A stretch of 64,000 nt of DNA from Thermomucor indicae-seudaticae (taxonomy: Eukaryota > Mucoromycota > Mucoromycetes > Mucorales > Lichtheimiaceae): NCBI GenBank assembly GCA_000787465.1, contig JSYX01000010.1, positions 1 to 64,000 of the forward strand, written 5' to 3'. Below are positions 51,792-64,000 of the stretch, in pieces. The position numbers and the translations under genes were made by a program. How positions within the stretch are numbered: the first letter of the stretch is position 1; every line of letters starts with the position of its first letter. The notes beneath the pieces were generated by a model. The model did no database searches and was not told the origin of the DNA. It saw only the letters and a program-made list of their open reading frames with translations.

Positions 51792-54700
51792 ATGGAAGAA
51801 ATCAAAAAGCTACTTCATGATTCTGGACTTGCATCATTGAGGGATGCTGGCATCACAATAGTTTCGATTTTTGGGAATTCCGGTTTTCGTTCCCTTTCTG
51901 CTTACGCCAGCGGCGAGCTGACAAACATTGCGACTACATTAGCAAACAGAATAGTTGGCAGCTCCGTGTTCGTGTCTCCGAATCAGGTAAAGCTGCTGGT
52001 CGCGGAAAGTTATAGCAAACAGGAAACCGACCAAGTTAATGGACCTAGCCTCGGAAATCTTCAAAGTCTTTAGAGGTATAACGCAACTGTCATCGATCTT
52101 CTTTTACCGAACGGTTATTGATCCAACTCAAGATTACTGAAGGTTTGCAGCTTTATGTGCATCAGAAATCAAAAACGGCATATCTGTTTTTCGATGCGGC
52201 AGTGAATACTTCGTATTTGGCGGACGCGTGTCGTCGGCAGACCTTTGATTCGTCGAGCGATTCTGAATGTAATAAGGTTTGGCGACTTATTTCAGCTCTA
52301 CTCTTTTCAGTCGAATAATGACAGGCCTTGTAACTAATGCTCAGAGTTCGTTTATTTAAAGAGTTACATATCTTCGTTTTTACTGGATCGGCAGTCCATC
52401 GCTATGCGAAACTTATTACTGATGTTTCTGGTGTCGCATCTAGTGATTGTAAGTGAGTGATGTCTAGAAATTGACATTTATTCGCTAAAGTTCGCTTCGA
52501 ACTAGCCTATCCTGCCGCCGAGAATATTACCTTCGGAATTCTTGTCGACTCTGGTGACTCTATCCCAGGTGAAGCATGGAATATATACTCATTTGGCACA
52601 ATTGCAATTGGCGTGCTGGAAATGCTGGGATATATCCGTGCCGAGTGCCTTGTTTGAGCGTAAAGAAATCGAGAGCAGGCGCGACAGAGATCGGATGCAC
52701 GCCAACCTAATGGGCTGGTGGGGACCAGCAAAAGGCGTTCCGCTCATGGTTTTCGTTGCTGCAGATGTAAGAAGCCGATTATGGAAAGAATGCTCCTAAA
52801 CTTACGTGAACATGGGGATGGCTAGGTCTGCATACCCAACTTGGAAGGCTTAACGAGATCCAGTTTGCCAATTGTTATGAAGCGTTGTCAAGAATCCATT
52901 CAAGGCAAAATAAAACATATCCTTCGTGCATCCCATCTTGTGCCGTTGGTAGATGACAATATCCATCATGAACCCATTGAAGTTAGGTCTGGCTTAGGAA
53001 CTCATCTTAGTCTCGATTATTAGCTAACTGTATTCACAGATCGCTGTTTACGTTACCTACAACAACGCAGCCATTTGTTCATGTGATACCAGCAACGCCG
53101 TTTGCGACTACTGTATCGTATGCTGACCAAATTGTTTGCCCACAAACATTCACGTTTGATGACCCTCCTTCATTGTCCTCTTGGTTACGAAATCACGGTG
53201 AGCAGAATTCTACTCGCCAGGATTTCAAGCGCAAGGAGACCTTTGCGCAACCGATGGAATCGCTGATAGACGATTGTGGCGACAAGCTATTGCGAAACTT
53301 TGTAGCGCACTGGATTCGGGCAGCAACAACGCGACATCCACTGCATGTACAAATGCTGGCTCTATCAGGGCGTAAAGCAAGTGATTCCAAGCCAGTCAAT
53401 GTACCTTTGCCGACTGGTATCCAATTTGCTTCATCACTGATACCCTTGAAAGATTTGATTATTGGCATGCGGAAAGAAGACGACGACGACGACGCCATCC
53501 AGGGCTTTAGAAAAGATGTCATTGCTCAGTCACCTGGAGCGAAGGGTATGATTCAGCAGATTCAGGTTATACTACGAAAAAAGATACGGGACACCCTTGA
53601 TATTGAGCGTGTGTTTTCGCGAAGGTAAAATCATGAACAACAAAATCCAGCTATCAAAACTCACCAGGCGATAGTCATTCCATCGAAGTCATGCGCAAGT
53701 GTTTGGAAGCATATATACATGAGGCACCGCCTTGCTACACTCGGCAATATCACTTATGGAAGGTACACGTTGACGAGTTTTATCTAGCTGTGAGATACTT
53801 CTAACCTTAAAACTGGAAATCAGCGTGAAAACGCATTAAGATTATACAATTCTCTTGCTCGTGGTCCATGCGCGGCGGAGTTCGCGGCGTGTCTGGAGAG
53901 GGAGTGCGATCTTATTTGGAAGCAAGGCCGTCAAAGCTGTGAGCAAATCAGTTTGACGGGCAAAGTTTGCAGACTGAAGGTAACTAGTGCTAAAACCAGG
54001 ACTATGTCAAAATATTGATCGGATTGCTAGGCTGGGCACGAAATCGTAGAAGAAGTCTCGTCAAAGCACGCTAGAGATATTGACGGCACCAAGCATAGCA
54101 GTGGCTGTAGCTTCTTCCACGCTTGCACATGTGGGAAGACCCAGAAGCTGCGCGAAGATCCTTTTACCTTAAAGGTATGTCCGCATTGACATTAAGGAAT
54201 GTGTTTGCCTTATTTAAAATGCCTTTCGAACAGGATGCCAACGTGACATTTTATGAACGGTTCTCGTGCTGTTTGGGAAATGGGAGACTAGCTATTGACC
54301 TTGAAAGCTCTGACTTCGGTGAAAAGCAGAATCTCCAATACATTGAAGATCATTTACCGGAAACAGATTCAGTGCTGCTTTACCTTGGACCGGCGTCTTT
54401 GTACCGAAATAGTATTGGACTTGATAAATACGAAGGCTTTACGAATAATACAAACTACATGCTTCCATGGAGCCTAAACGCAGCTTGCAAAGCATTGAAA
54501 AACAATAAACCGGCAGCAACTCAGGAGGATAACGTCAGTAGCAAATCCGAGCGCGAGATGGAGGACGCGGAAAAAGAAAATAGTCTGGATAAAACAATGG
54601 ATGCAAACGAATGGCCAGTTCTTGGCACGGAGCCTCCAAGTAAGCATAGATACATCGCTCCTTAATTGGCTTATTACTAAATATTTATACAAAGGTCGGA

Positions 54701-55530
54701 AGGTCACTAACTCTGAAAATGTGGTGAAACCCGCAATACCCTCCGTGGTCAATATGGATGCCTTTCCCACTCTGGGCGAAGCTCGAGCCCAAACTGATGT
54801 TTCGAGCCCTGCGACGGTGAAAGCGATCGAGGAACCTACGTCTCCAAAGAAGGAGAAACGCCGACGAGATGGCAAGAGAAAAGAGCGTGAGCATCGCCTT
54901 GAAGGATATGTCCGTGGGTATGTCGGTTTTGAATACGAATGTCCGTTGGGCCATCGTTTCTTGAGCTGTGGAGGGGGACGTGTGTGCAAGCTTGGACACA
55001 AAGGACATCCAAAGGTACGTTTTGCAAATGCGACTAAGTCACAGCAAAAAAAGTAATGCATAGTGTAGGAACATGCAAATTACGTTATCCATCAGGATCT
55101 TCCTCTGTATGTACTCTGTCCTTGTAATGCCGCGAATAGCAAGTCCGGCCCTCCAGAGGTCACTGCTCAGCTACAAAGATGCTACGTGGTTACACCAGAT
55201 GCTCCTATCCCTATCTTGCTCGATCCAAGAATCCAGGTATGCTAGCTACGTCACAATACGCTGCATTGTTAAGTCTTAATGACTTGTAAACAGTTTAATC
55301 TGCCAGGATCCAAAGAACCGTTGCAGGTGGATTTGGGCTTTAAAGGACCAGTCGTGCTACCTAGAAATGGCTTTTACGTTCTACGACTACCTTATATCTA
55401 CAAGGACGCGAATAGTGATCCGATTCCGATGGAAGCTAATGTTGAAAGACGGCTGTCAAGTGCCGTGTTGTTGAAGGATTGCTTCCGCACACTTTCAGCC
55501 ATTGATGCACGTGCCCACCAGAACCGCTGA
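51792..55530 (+). CDS. SMG8: SMG8 nonsense-mediated decay factor
   Basis: A multi-exon gene. The N-terminal G-like domain starts with AGITIVSIFGNSGFRSLSAY. Later exons have GLQLYVHQKSKTAYLFFDAA, MGWWGPAKGVPLMVFVAADV, the segment FRKDVIAQSPGAKGMIQQIQ, then EAPPCYTRQYHLWKRENALR, LARGPCAAEFAACLERECD and the conserved Cys/His region GCSFFHACTCGKTQKLREDP. The C-terminus has YECPLGHRFLSCGGGRVCKL, TPDAPIPILLDPRIQ and NGFYVLRLPYIYKDANSDP. These match SMG8 in order and content. SMG8 with SMG9 binds SMG1 kinase and restrains UPF1 phosphorylation. SMG8 is absent from baker's yeast, so a SMG1-type NMD pathway is implied here. Exon joins between 52070 and 53080 are the least certain. Confidence 0.87.
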
Positions 55531-56936
55531 TTATTACCACTCACGAGATTCATGACAACATTACTCGCCAAGACACCACTCTCTCTGGTCGTCTCTGAAA
55601 ACAATAAGGCGGCACACATTATATGCTTGGTTTTGTCAAGCTGATGGAGATGTTGGGAGGGATTATACCGTGCGTCCCGTTGGAATACTGCTCTTGTTTT
55701 ACCTTTTACCCTTTATCTGCTGCCGGAACTACAGTCCTTTTGGATTTGTAGATTCTGTCTGAAGAACTCTATGGTTAGATAAATTCATGCGACGTCGTGT
55801 GGCCTATAATAAATTAATTTTCCAAAGTTTTATCAATATTCAATTGGCGTGACTATTTGTTAACAATACCCAGTCTGCTTGGCCATAGCTATTCTCTTCG
55901 TCCTGTTGTTTTCGTCTCACGAAGATGAGCTGCCTTTATTGCAGGACATTCGAAACTTTGAAATTCTGGCATATTTGCGGTCTTGGCCCAGTGCACGCCA
56001 GCTTTGCTGGAGACGAAAAGATAGTACTATATTTGCGCGCAGGATTATTAGCGGCTAATGGTGAAAACCTACATATTGCATCGTAAGCGGTATGGAGAGC
56101 AGATACTAGCATCCTGTTTGAGGATACACGTTCCCCAAGATCGTTTCACCAGATAGCTTACTGGAACTCGGACTCTTTAACAAAGAGAAGAAAGTATATC
56201 ATGCCTAGTAGTGCCTGTCTCAGTCATAAATTTCAAACAGTTAGAACGGAAAAGGAAGACTATTGTTCCTTTCCAGGAAATTGACACCTGACAGGGGTCA
56301 AATTTGACACTTGATGCCGCCTTTGACTGACATCTGGATTAACGGAAAAACAACCCTTTAAATTGTAAGACAGAAAGAAAAAAATACTCATCTTGTGGAC
56401 GAGCGACTGCCAAAACTAGGAAAAGAATGTCTTCGAACACACTTTCTCACAGTCTTTTGACCTACTCAATAAGATATAGCGATCAGGGTACCGTTTTGCC
56501 TTGTGATTTTGGCTATTTCCGATCTCTAATGCAGTTCCTCTGGAGCGTAACCTATTGGTCTCTCTCGCAATCCTAACTGGTATGGAGAGCAAGAGCGGAT
56601 ATATGATCGTCTGATCTAAAGAATATGTTTTGCAGAATAATCGTCAGTATAAGGAATGCGTTAAGCAGAATCTGCCTTTTACATGAGACGCTTGCAATTC
56701 CCCGTAACACGCTTCATAATATATAGTCCCGTGTACACGACGTCATTCAACTGCTGAATTTTCTGTACCGACAAGACAACGGTATCCAGCGCACTCAAAG
56801 TCTTCTGATGGACAAATCAGACAATAGAAATTTCATTCCAATCTATACTTTGGTTTCTAGACGAACAGCTCTCTTGAGGAGCTATCCATATGCGACTGGT
56901 ATATGTACGGTTTAGCTAAGTGACTGTTGGGGATCA
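55531..56936. other. Gene-free convergent spacer
   Basis: About 1.4 kb between the SMG8 stop and the stop of the convergent metallo-beta-lactamase gene. No open frame longer than 60 codons was noted in most of it. AT-rich DNA with no repeat structure I can support. Confidence 0.4.
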
Positions 56937-58243
56937 TTAAAAGTGGATTACTGTTGGTGTTTCGTCTAGGTAAGAACACTCGGTGATAGTCCTGTCATTA
57001 TCATTAAACTGGACACGCAGCCCGTCAAAAGCGGGTGCCACCCGCAATCCTTCTTGGGTTTCCAAAGCTTGCAGCTCCTCGGTGAGCTCATAGTGATCGA
57101 TACGGTGTGTAGTACCGACGAGATACGTCTTGATGGGTTGTACTGTGCGAGCCGCTTCTAATGAGTCTTTGAGTGCAAAATGGGAAGCGTGCGTAGGACC
57201 GACTGCGAAACAGAAATGTTACAATAATGTCTGACAAGCAGAATACTAAGAAGAAAGAAGTTCACCTCTTAAACAGTCTATAACGAATATCCGAGTGGAA
57301 CCTTTTATACGTTCCATGGTTTCCGGTGGAATATAGTTGGTATCAGAAATATAGCTTACTCCATCCATTTTGAAGCCATAGCACCAGTATGGCTTGCCGG
57401 TTGAAAGGTATATTCCATGGTGCACTATGTAGAAACGCAAATGGGTTTGTATATTGCATTTAATGCTCAGCAACGAACTTGTTACCTGGGAGCGGTATAA
57501 ACGAGAGACCTTGAATATCGAAAGCTTCGTCAGGTGAAATGATATGATATTGGAATGTCGCAACATCGCCTCCACCTAGTTTGGGAAGTTATCATGGGTC
57601 AAAACAAAATGAAAAAGAAAAACTGTAATGTACAGATAGAAAAGCGACAAACCTGTCGCGTGTCGAACATCTACAAGAAAGGGAAAGGTTATCTTGATTG
57701 TATCCATTGTTTCTCTAGAAAGATAAATATCGATTGCTGGTTGGATTGCACCATGCAAGGTCCATTGCCGAAGTCCATCCATGCCGTAGCAGGCATCCGC
57801 GTGGCCATGCGTCAGTATCACACCGTCAAGTTCGCGAATACCGTAGCGCGGAAACAGTTCCAGGGCGCTTTCTGCAGTATCAAAAAAGGTAGGATCAACG
57901 GATATAGGAGTCCGTTTAAAGTCATCGCGCTGGTCCTTTACCATAGAAGGTTTTGCCGCAATCAATCAGCACATTGCTGTCAATAAGTGTCTTAATCAGG
58001 ATTCTGGTTCTTGGTTGGTTTTTGCATGCCATCCTTTTACCGTAAACGCGCATCTGGAGGATCGTCATGTTTCCGGTACCGAACGAGCAATGACGTGTTC
58101 TTCTTCATGTTCTTCTTTCCAGTTGGTGTCATGGCTGACAGACACACTTTACATGACTGTTTGGGATCCGTTAGGCAGGATACGTTCGGTATTGCTCCTG
58201 AAGTTCCTGTGCCCAAAAACACAATCTCCGTAATGGTCGCCAT
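56937..58243 (-). CDS. Metallo-beta-lactamase-fold hydrolase
   Basis: About five minus-strand exons. The ATG at 58243 gives MATITEIVFLGTGTSGAIPN and a Cys cluster (CLTDPKQSCKVC). NVLIDCGKTF is followed by the fold's metal motif in VILTHGHADACYGMDGLRQW (HxHxDA in place of HxHxDH). Later exons have KPYWCYGFKMDGVSYISDTN (Asp ligand), FVIDCLRG and THASHFALKDSLEAA (His ligand), and the protein ends LDETPTVIHF. This is a metallo-beta-lactamase-fold protein of the group with GTGTS at its start, related to RNase Z and cyclic phosphodiesterases, but lacking RNase Z length and exosite features. The physiological substrate is unknown. It is the third of three closely packed minus-strand genes; the spacer to the upstream PQ-loop gene is 132 bases. 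Confidence 0.83.
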
Positions 58244-58375
58244 CGCAGTAAACAAGCCAGTCAGAAAGATAAAGAACTGAATTTTTTTTCGTTGTCTTTA
58301 TTGTATGCTAGCAAAACCCCGTCTTCTATGGGGTAATCTTATGTAATGCACAGGATGACGGATGCACCCTCCCTG

Positions 58376-59644
58376 TTACTGCCCCAATAGCTGCGTCCGT
58401 TCGTTAGGTTCTGTTTCATCCGTGATTCGCGCACCATGCAAGTCGTCGATACCAAGACGCTTGTTCCGAACGTGCCAGACGATGCATAATACCAATAGAG
58501 TTCCCTGCAGCAAGCCAGTGACAAGGTAAGTAATCCAAGCCGTCCAGTTGGTCCCGGGTCGAACCATGAGCGAGTAGACAAACAAAGCAGAACCTTTAGA
58601 CGGTATATGTCAGTGATGGCCCTTACGGGGCATGGCGTCTTCTTTTACCTGGGGTCTGCAGTAACATCATCGGGATACTCAATGCTCCGACAGACTACGA
58701 AACAGTTAGCGCAATGACCCTTTTTGATATGTGTCACAAGTCAATCCATTACCTTGCGTTTCCAAGTCTTGTAAATCTGCGGTAAATATTGAAACGATGC
58801 AAGTACCATACTCAAAAGACCAAGAAAACCAGCCCAGTAGTTGGTCTGCCAGTGCTCGGAAGGACTTCCGACGAGGGCCAACAATAGAACCGTGATAAAG
58901 AAGGAAAGGGCAAGATGACCAATACAAGCAGCAGCAACAAACAGGGAAACTTTCCATTCAGCAGTTAAGGGGGCCATCTGTTGGACCTTGCTAGGTAATT
59001 CAAGACCAATAGTAGGTGCATCACCGTTATTAACCACACGCTTGCGGTTTTCGGGGAAATAGATCAAGAACAAGATGAAACTTGTTGTCAAGAAGGTTAA
59101 AGTTAGGAATACAAAACTTATGATCCGGGTACCCTGCTTGCCTGTCAACTTACACAAGACTGAACATGGCCCATTGAAGCATGATTTGAATGACGCCCAA
59201 AAGACTTTCTAGACATGCTCCTGTGGACTATATGCCAAGATGTCTTCAGTTATCACGTAACTAAATATCAGAAGGAGGGAACTCACGAGATATCGACAGC
59301 AGACGATTGCATCCCACTGCAATAGGATGATATTGAAAAAGCTTGAAGTTGACGAGACCACACCGAGAAGAAGAAACCAGGCACTAAAGCCTTCGCTTGT
59401 CTTGTTCACAATAATACGATAATGCTAAAGAACTCTATAAGCACATTGTTTGCCTTTTCATAAGTTATACGCATAAATTCTATCTCACCTGTGGCAGATA
59501 TGAAACTACTAGACCAATGCATAGGAAAACGCTGATAGCTGTCGTCATTTTGTCTTGATGCGAACCACATTGCGGCCTAGTCACCGTCACCGCGAATGTA
59601 GGTAGAATGCCATTCTGAATGGCACCTGCAACGGAATCGATCAT
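58376..59644 (-). CDS. PQ-loop repeat membrane protein
   Basis: About four to five minus-strand exons. The N-terminus has RPQCGSHQDKMTTAISVFLC, then GLVVSYLPQ, the first PQ motif, followed by IVNKTSEGFSAWFLLLGVV. A long middle exon reads SLFVAAACIGHLALSFFITV and FLGLLSMVLASFQYLPQIYK, the second PQ motif with the usual TWKRK after it. The C-terminus has GTNWTAWITYLVTGLLQGTL and a hydrophilic tail ending ERTQLLGQ, which looks like a dileucine sorting signal (ERTQLL). About seven membrane helices are expected. The PQ-loop family includes cystinosin, Ypq1-3 and Any1; the subfamily is not certain from motifs alone. The terminal dileucine suggests a vacuolar or endosomal location. Confidence 0.83.
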
Positions 59645-59834
59645 GTAGAAACTGAAACTGAGAAAGAAGAACGCAAAAATGTCAAAAGCTTCGGCTCACC
59701 AATTTTACACGTTACTTTTCCCGAGGCAAGATGACTTTATTTAACCTATACTTATGCGAGATAATAAGACTAGTGAAATAACCATGTTACAGAATGGAAG
59801 AGATGGCTCTTCTTTAATGTCATTTGGATTGATA

Positions 59835-61516
59835 TCACGCAGAAGATGCCAACATGGCTGCCAATGCAGCGCCAGTGCCATGACTATCACGGGTGCTCTG
59901 CATAATTTGCCACTTAGTAACTAGCAAGGATCGTGTGATGCAGTATCATTACTTACACCAATGGTAATCCGGTCGATACCAGAGCCAAGAATAGCTCTCA
60001 GTGACTCGTTGACGCGGTTGGGGAAGTTAGGATAATGCTCGTATATGTTCCCTTCGACGGCTTAAATAAACCCTTTTAGTTCTCTCGCTCATTTAATAAA
60101 CCAAAGCGATTGAAACTTACTTAGCGTAACATCATTATCTAAAGCGTTGCATTTTTCAAGGATCGCACTCATTGCAGCGGCAACAAGCTGAGACGCTCTT
60201 TGACCCACAAGCTCACACATCTTTTTTACGGCTCTTCTGTCATTGAGTGTGGTTGAAGGCAGACCCATGATCTCCTCGAGGATATGTTGCGTCTCTTCCA
60301 ACTGTGATGTCTGGTCCGACTCGATCGTACTCATATAGGAGACCTCGAAACTGTAGGGTGTGTTCAGTTCTCGTGTGTATTGACAGTTGAACAAAAGGCG
60401 ACGGTCGAGGAAATCAATCATGATGTTTCGTACGAGTTCTCCGAGATACAGACCAGACACCATCTTCTCAAACAAGTGCACACCTGGGTTCCAGGACTCG
60501 CGGTTAAGCCGGTTGTCATAGAACGTTCGTGGCAGAAAATCGGCGTTCTTGTCGCCAAATGATCCCCACTCCGTGTTAATGATCATTTCCTCGGCCTCAG
60601 TCGCATCAGCGACTTTCTGACATTCACTAATTCTTTCCCAATACGCTTCACAGCAGTATTCAGTCAGACATGTGGTCCAAACTCCGGGAACCTGCATATC
60701 TTTTACCTGCGTTGGTTCCAGTACTGATGGTGCAGCCCAATAAGGTGTCCAGACTACGATAGCTATGCGCCAATAAACACGCAACTATAACATAGTTTCA
60801 GCCATTAAACCAGATACATGAATTTATGCGAAACCTTACCGGCACTGTTCAAAACTGCTTTAACCACCACAGGTAGTTCGCGTCGCTGAAATGCTGTTTG
60901 TAACATGTCAACAATGTTCTTGCCATCAGCACCAGTGATTTCGAAATCTTTGGTCCACTGAATCACGGACGCCTTGTTCAAAGCTGTTTGTTGCAGTGGA
61001 AACGAAATGACGAAGCCCAAAGCCAAGGGTGTACTGGGATTGCTCCTGGCCAAATGTGACAGGAACGTGTCTACGGAGATCGCCAAGAAATCAATGAGCT
61101 TCGATACTGGGCCTTTTTTGAGATCATCGTGTATATGATATTTCGATTGGTGTTTAATCTTGATGCGACCTTGTCCTTGCAATTCCACAAAATAAATGCG
61201 AACATACGACCCTGACAAGGGAAGAAAAAGTGGTGAGCTGCCTCGGAAAGCAGAATTGTCGAGGTGGGTCGCGTGATCTTTTACCGCTTAATTCCAAACC
61301 AAGGTATTCGCCAGTCTCTTGGCCAGTCGGTCGACGCGTCACCCAGGAAGGCAGCATGGGCACGTTGCTGCGATCGCTCTTCAGACCCTCCTCCATTTCC
61401 TTTTGAAGTCTCTGGGAGAGCTGTTTTAGCTGCTCAACAGAAAGCTGTAGCTGCTGTGAAAGCTCCTCAAGAGCCTCAGCTAGTGCTTGTTCGTAATCGG
61501 TCGTTAGTATTGACAT
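59835..61516 (-). CDS. Hexokinase-like protein with degenerate active site
   Basis: Six exons (61516-61285, 61211-60840, 60784-60707, 60645-60121, 60060-59957, 59897-59835) give 457 residues, all joins in frame. The hexokinase frame is clear: LPSWVTRRPTGQETGEYLGL, ALGFVISFPLQQTALNKASV, IQWTKDFEITGADGKNIVDM, RRELPVVVKAVLN, TISTGTNAAYWE, MIINTEWGSFGDK and FEKMVSGLYLGELVRNIM. Two key sites differ. The first phosphate loop LDLGGTNFR is LELSGSYVR, and the catalytic Asp of the NDT motif is Ser200 in LNSAVAC. The later IFGTGTN is TISTGTN and the last DGSGxGAA is DSHGTGAA. Glu in EWGSF is kept. The protein is likely inactive, comparable in principle to the fungal atypical hexokinases XprF/HxkC and HxkD, which regulate protease genes. 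Confidence 0.85.
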
Positions 61517-62117
61517 GTCGTGGTGGCGGTTGCTGGGAAAACTGGTATTCCTCCAACGCAAATGAACTGAAAAACACAGGCAACGGCACGGGACCCGCCT
61601 TTCCCTCTCTGTGTAACGTTACGTCAAGAGAAAGGAAGAAACAAAGACGTTACATCGGCATGACTTCAATCACCAGCTTGCTTGTATTTTAATCTACCGG
61701 GAAAAACATGTGCATTGTCCCAAACAGTTGTTTAACAAAGTCGTCCAGGACCGGCTGGCATCCCATGGAGCGCAAATCGACCCCAAGCAAACCAAAAGGG
61801 CTCCAATACTGTTATCTTGTGCATTAGGCACAAGCATCAAGGGACATGACAGCGAACGATTCCGAAGAAGAGTATTTCACTGTAACAATCACCAACCAGT
61901 ATATATATTCCCAGAATTGCAGTCTATCTTTCAACTCCATCACGCACCCAAGAACGCGCAGGTTTATCAGTGGCAAGTGGAAGACTGTTACGTCACTCTG
62001 TTTGTAACCGGAATTCCTGTCATACTGTTAAAGCCGGAGAAAGTGGTCTATGTGCCAGAAAATCACTTTTCTCTCCGCACTCCTTCCTCTTTGCTTACGC
62101 GTTTTTACTGCAACACA
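61517..62117. other. Divergent promoter region, hexokinase-like and coiled-coil genes
   Basis: About 600 bases between divergent start codons. The plus-strand frame is open from about 61710 into the small gene, but there is no ATG with conserved downstream sequence before 62118 and the translation changes character there. I treat this as promoter and leader. Confidence 0.4.
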
Positions 62118-62348
62118 ATGTCACCGTCCGCTGTTCAATCTAATAGCACCAACAAAGCGTCGCCAGTAGTAGAAGACAATGCGGCTGATTGCGACTGGCA
62201 AAAGTGGCTCAAGGAAGTGGAAGGCGCAGAGTCTCTCATGGACCAACTGGAAGCCAAGGCGGATCTCTTGCAGAACAAAATGACTGCATTGCTCGCTGAA
62301 ATGGCGGAACATGCCAAGCAGAACGATACAACACGGCCAAGCCAATAA
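62118..62348 (+). CDS. Small coiled-coil protein, unrecognised
   Basis: From ATG 62118 the frame encodes 76 residues: a short Ser/Thr-rich start, the conserved-looking DCDWQKWLKEVEGAESLMDQ, then a heptad-type helix (LEAKADLLQNKMTALLAEMA) and a polar tail. The open frame extends upstream to about 61710 without an obviously conserved sequence. Acidic, coiled-coil small proteins of this kind often join larger assemblies. I do not recognise the family. It lies between the divergent hexokinase-like gene and the convergent kinase gene, with its stop 179 bases from the kinase stop. Confidence 0.5.
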   Translation: MSPSAVQSNSTNKASPVVEDNAADCDWQKWLKEVEGAESLMDQLEAKADLLQNKMTALLAEMAEHAKQNDTTRPSQ

Positions 62349-62526
62349 TAGCCCCCCGTTTGTTATATCTTTTTGGATTTTTATTGGGAGCAGTATAAGT
62401 AGAAGAGATATAAATAACGGAATGGATGCGAAAAAGAAGGGAAACTATGTACAATCGGGGGACAAAAAGGGTGGATGGGTGGGGTGAATGCATGCTATTA
62501 GATAGGCGTGTATATACATATTATTA

Positions 62527-64000
<1,474 letters not shown>

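Noticed and set aside
51671..51805. Longer Twinkle start at 51805
   Set aside because: It would overlap the SMG8 coding start and lacks targeting features; the ATG at 51670 begins a typical mitochondrial presequence.
60645..60706. Apparent 15-nt intron in the hexokinase-like gene
   Set aside because: Too short to splice. A 61-nt intron ending in GAAG restores GTNAAYWE and fits the family.

Overview
The window is nuclear DNA of a fungus and looks like an early-diverging lineage, most likely Mucoromycota. Genes are small and intron-dense (introns mostly 50-100 nt, GT...AG, with three well-supported GC...AG introns) and gene spacing is tight. Typical fungal genes (SKN7 with a heat-shock-factor DNA-binding domain fused to a receiver, a DAL5-like permease, a fungal proteasome alpha subunit) sit beside genes that, to my knowledge, ascomycete yeasts lack: the AP-4 epsilon adaptin, an animal-type O-GlcNAc transferase, the Twinkle mitochondrial helicase and SMG8. 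Gene models below were joined by hand from reading frames and splice sites; family calls rest on remembered motifs, not on searches.

Layout. 0.6-3.6 kb: a YAK1/DYRK kinase that appears to be decaying. 4.1-6.3 kb: SKN7. 6.3-10.85 kb: gene-poor DNA. 10.85-14.5 kb (-): AP-4 epsilon. 15.8-18.0 kb: an SLC41/MgtE-type cation transporter. 18.8-23.5 kb (-): O-GlcNAc transferase. 23.5-26.6 kb: gene-free, with a possible retroelement fossil and a clean 385-bp CACTA-type MITE. 26.6-31.3 kb: a Ser-rich protein, an SDR and CDC123, then SPC1 on the minus strand. 33.4-40.3 kb: MFS permease, proteasome alpha-4, a CHTOP-like protein and a membrane RING protein. 40.5-44.6 kb (-): SPO11 and a CofD/YvcK-family protein. 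44.6-49.3 kb: gene-poor DNA with a Tc1-type transposase fossil and an 84-bp TA-flanked element. 49.35-55.5 kb: Twinkle (-) and SMG8 (+) diverge from a 121-bp spacer. 56.9-61.5 kb (-): three tandem genes (metallo-beta-lactamase fold, PQ-loop membrane protein, hexokinase-like). 62.1 kb: a small coiled-coil gene. 62.5 kb to the end (-): a STE20/PAK kinase cut by the window edge.

The genes do not form one pathway; this is an ordinary mixed housekeeping neighbourhood. Functional themes are RNA quality control and export (SMG8, CHTOP-like), protein homeostasis (proteasome, CDC123, SPC1, RING), membrane traffic and transport (AP-4, SLC41, MFS, PQ-loop) and nutrient or stress signalling (YAK1, SKN7, OGT, STE20, hexokinase-like). 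The most notable item is the hexokinase-like gene: its reading frame is intact, but the catalytic Asp and the first phosphate loop are replaced, so it is probably a non-catalytic regulator. I saw no tRNA, rRNA or CRISPR.
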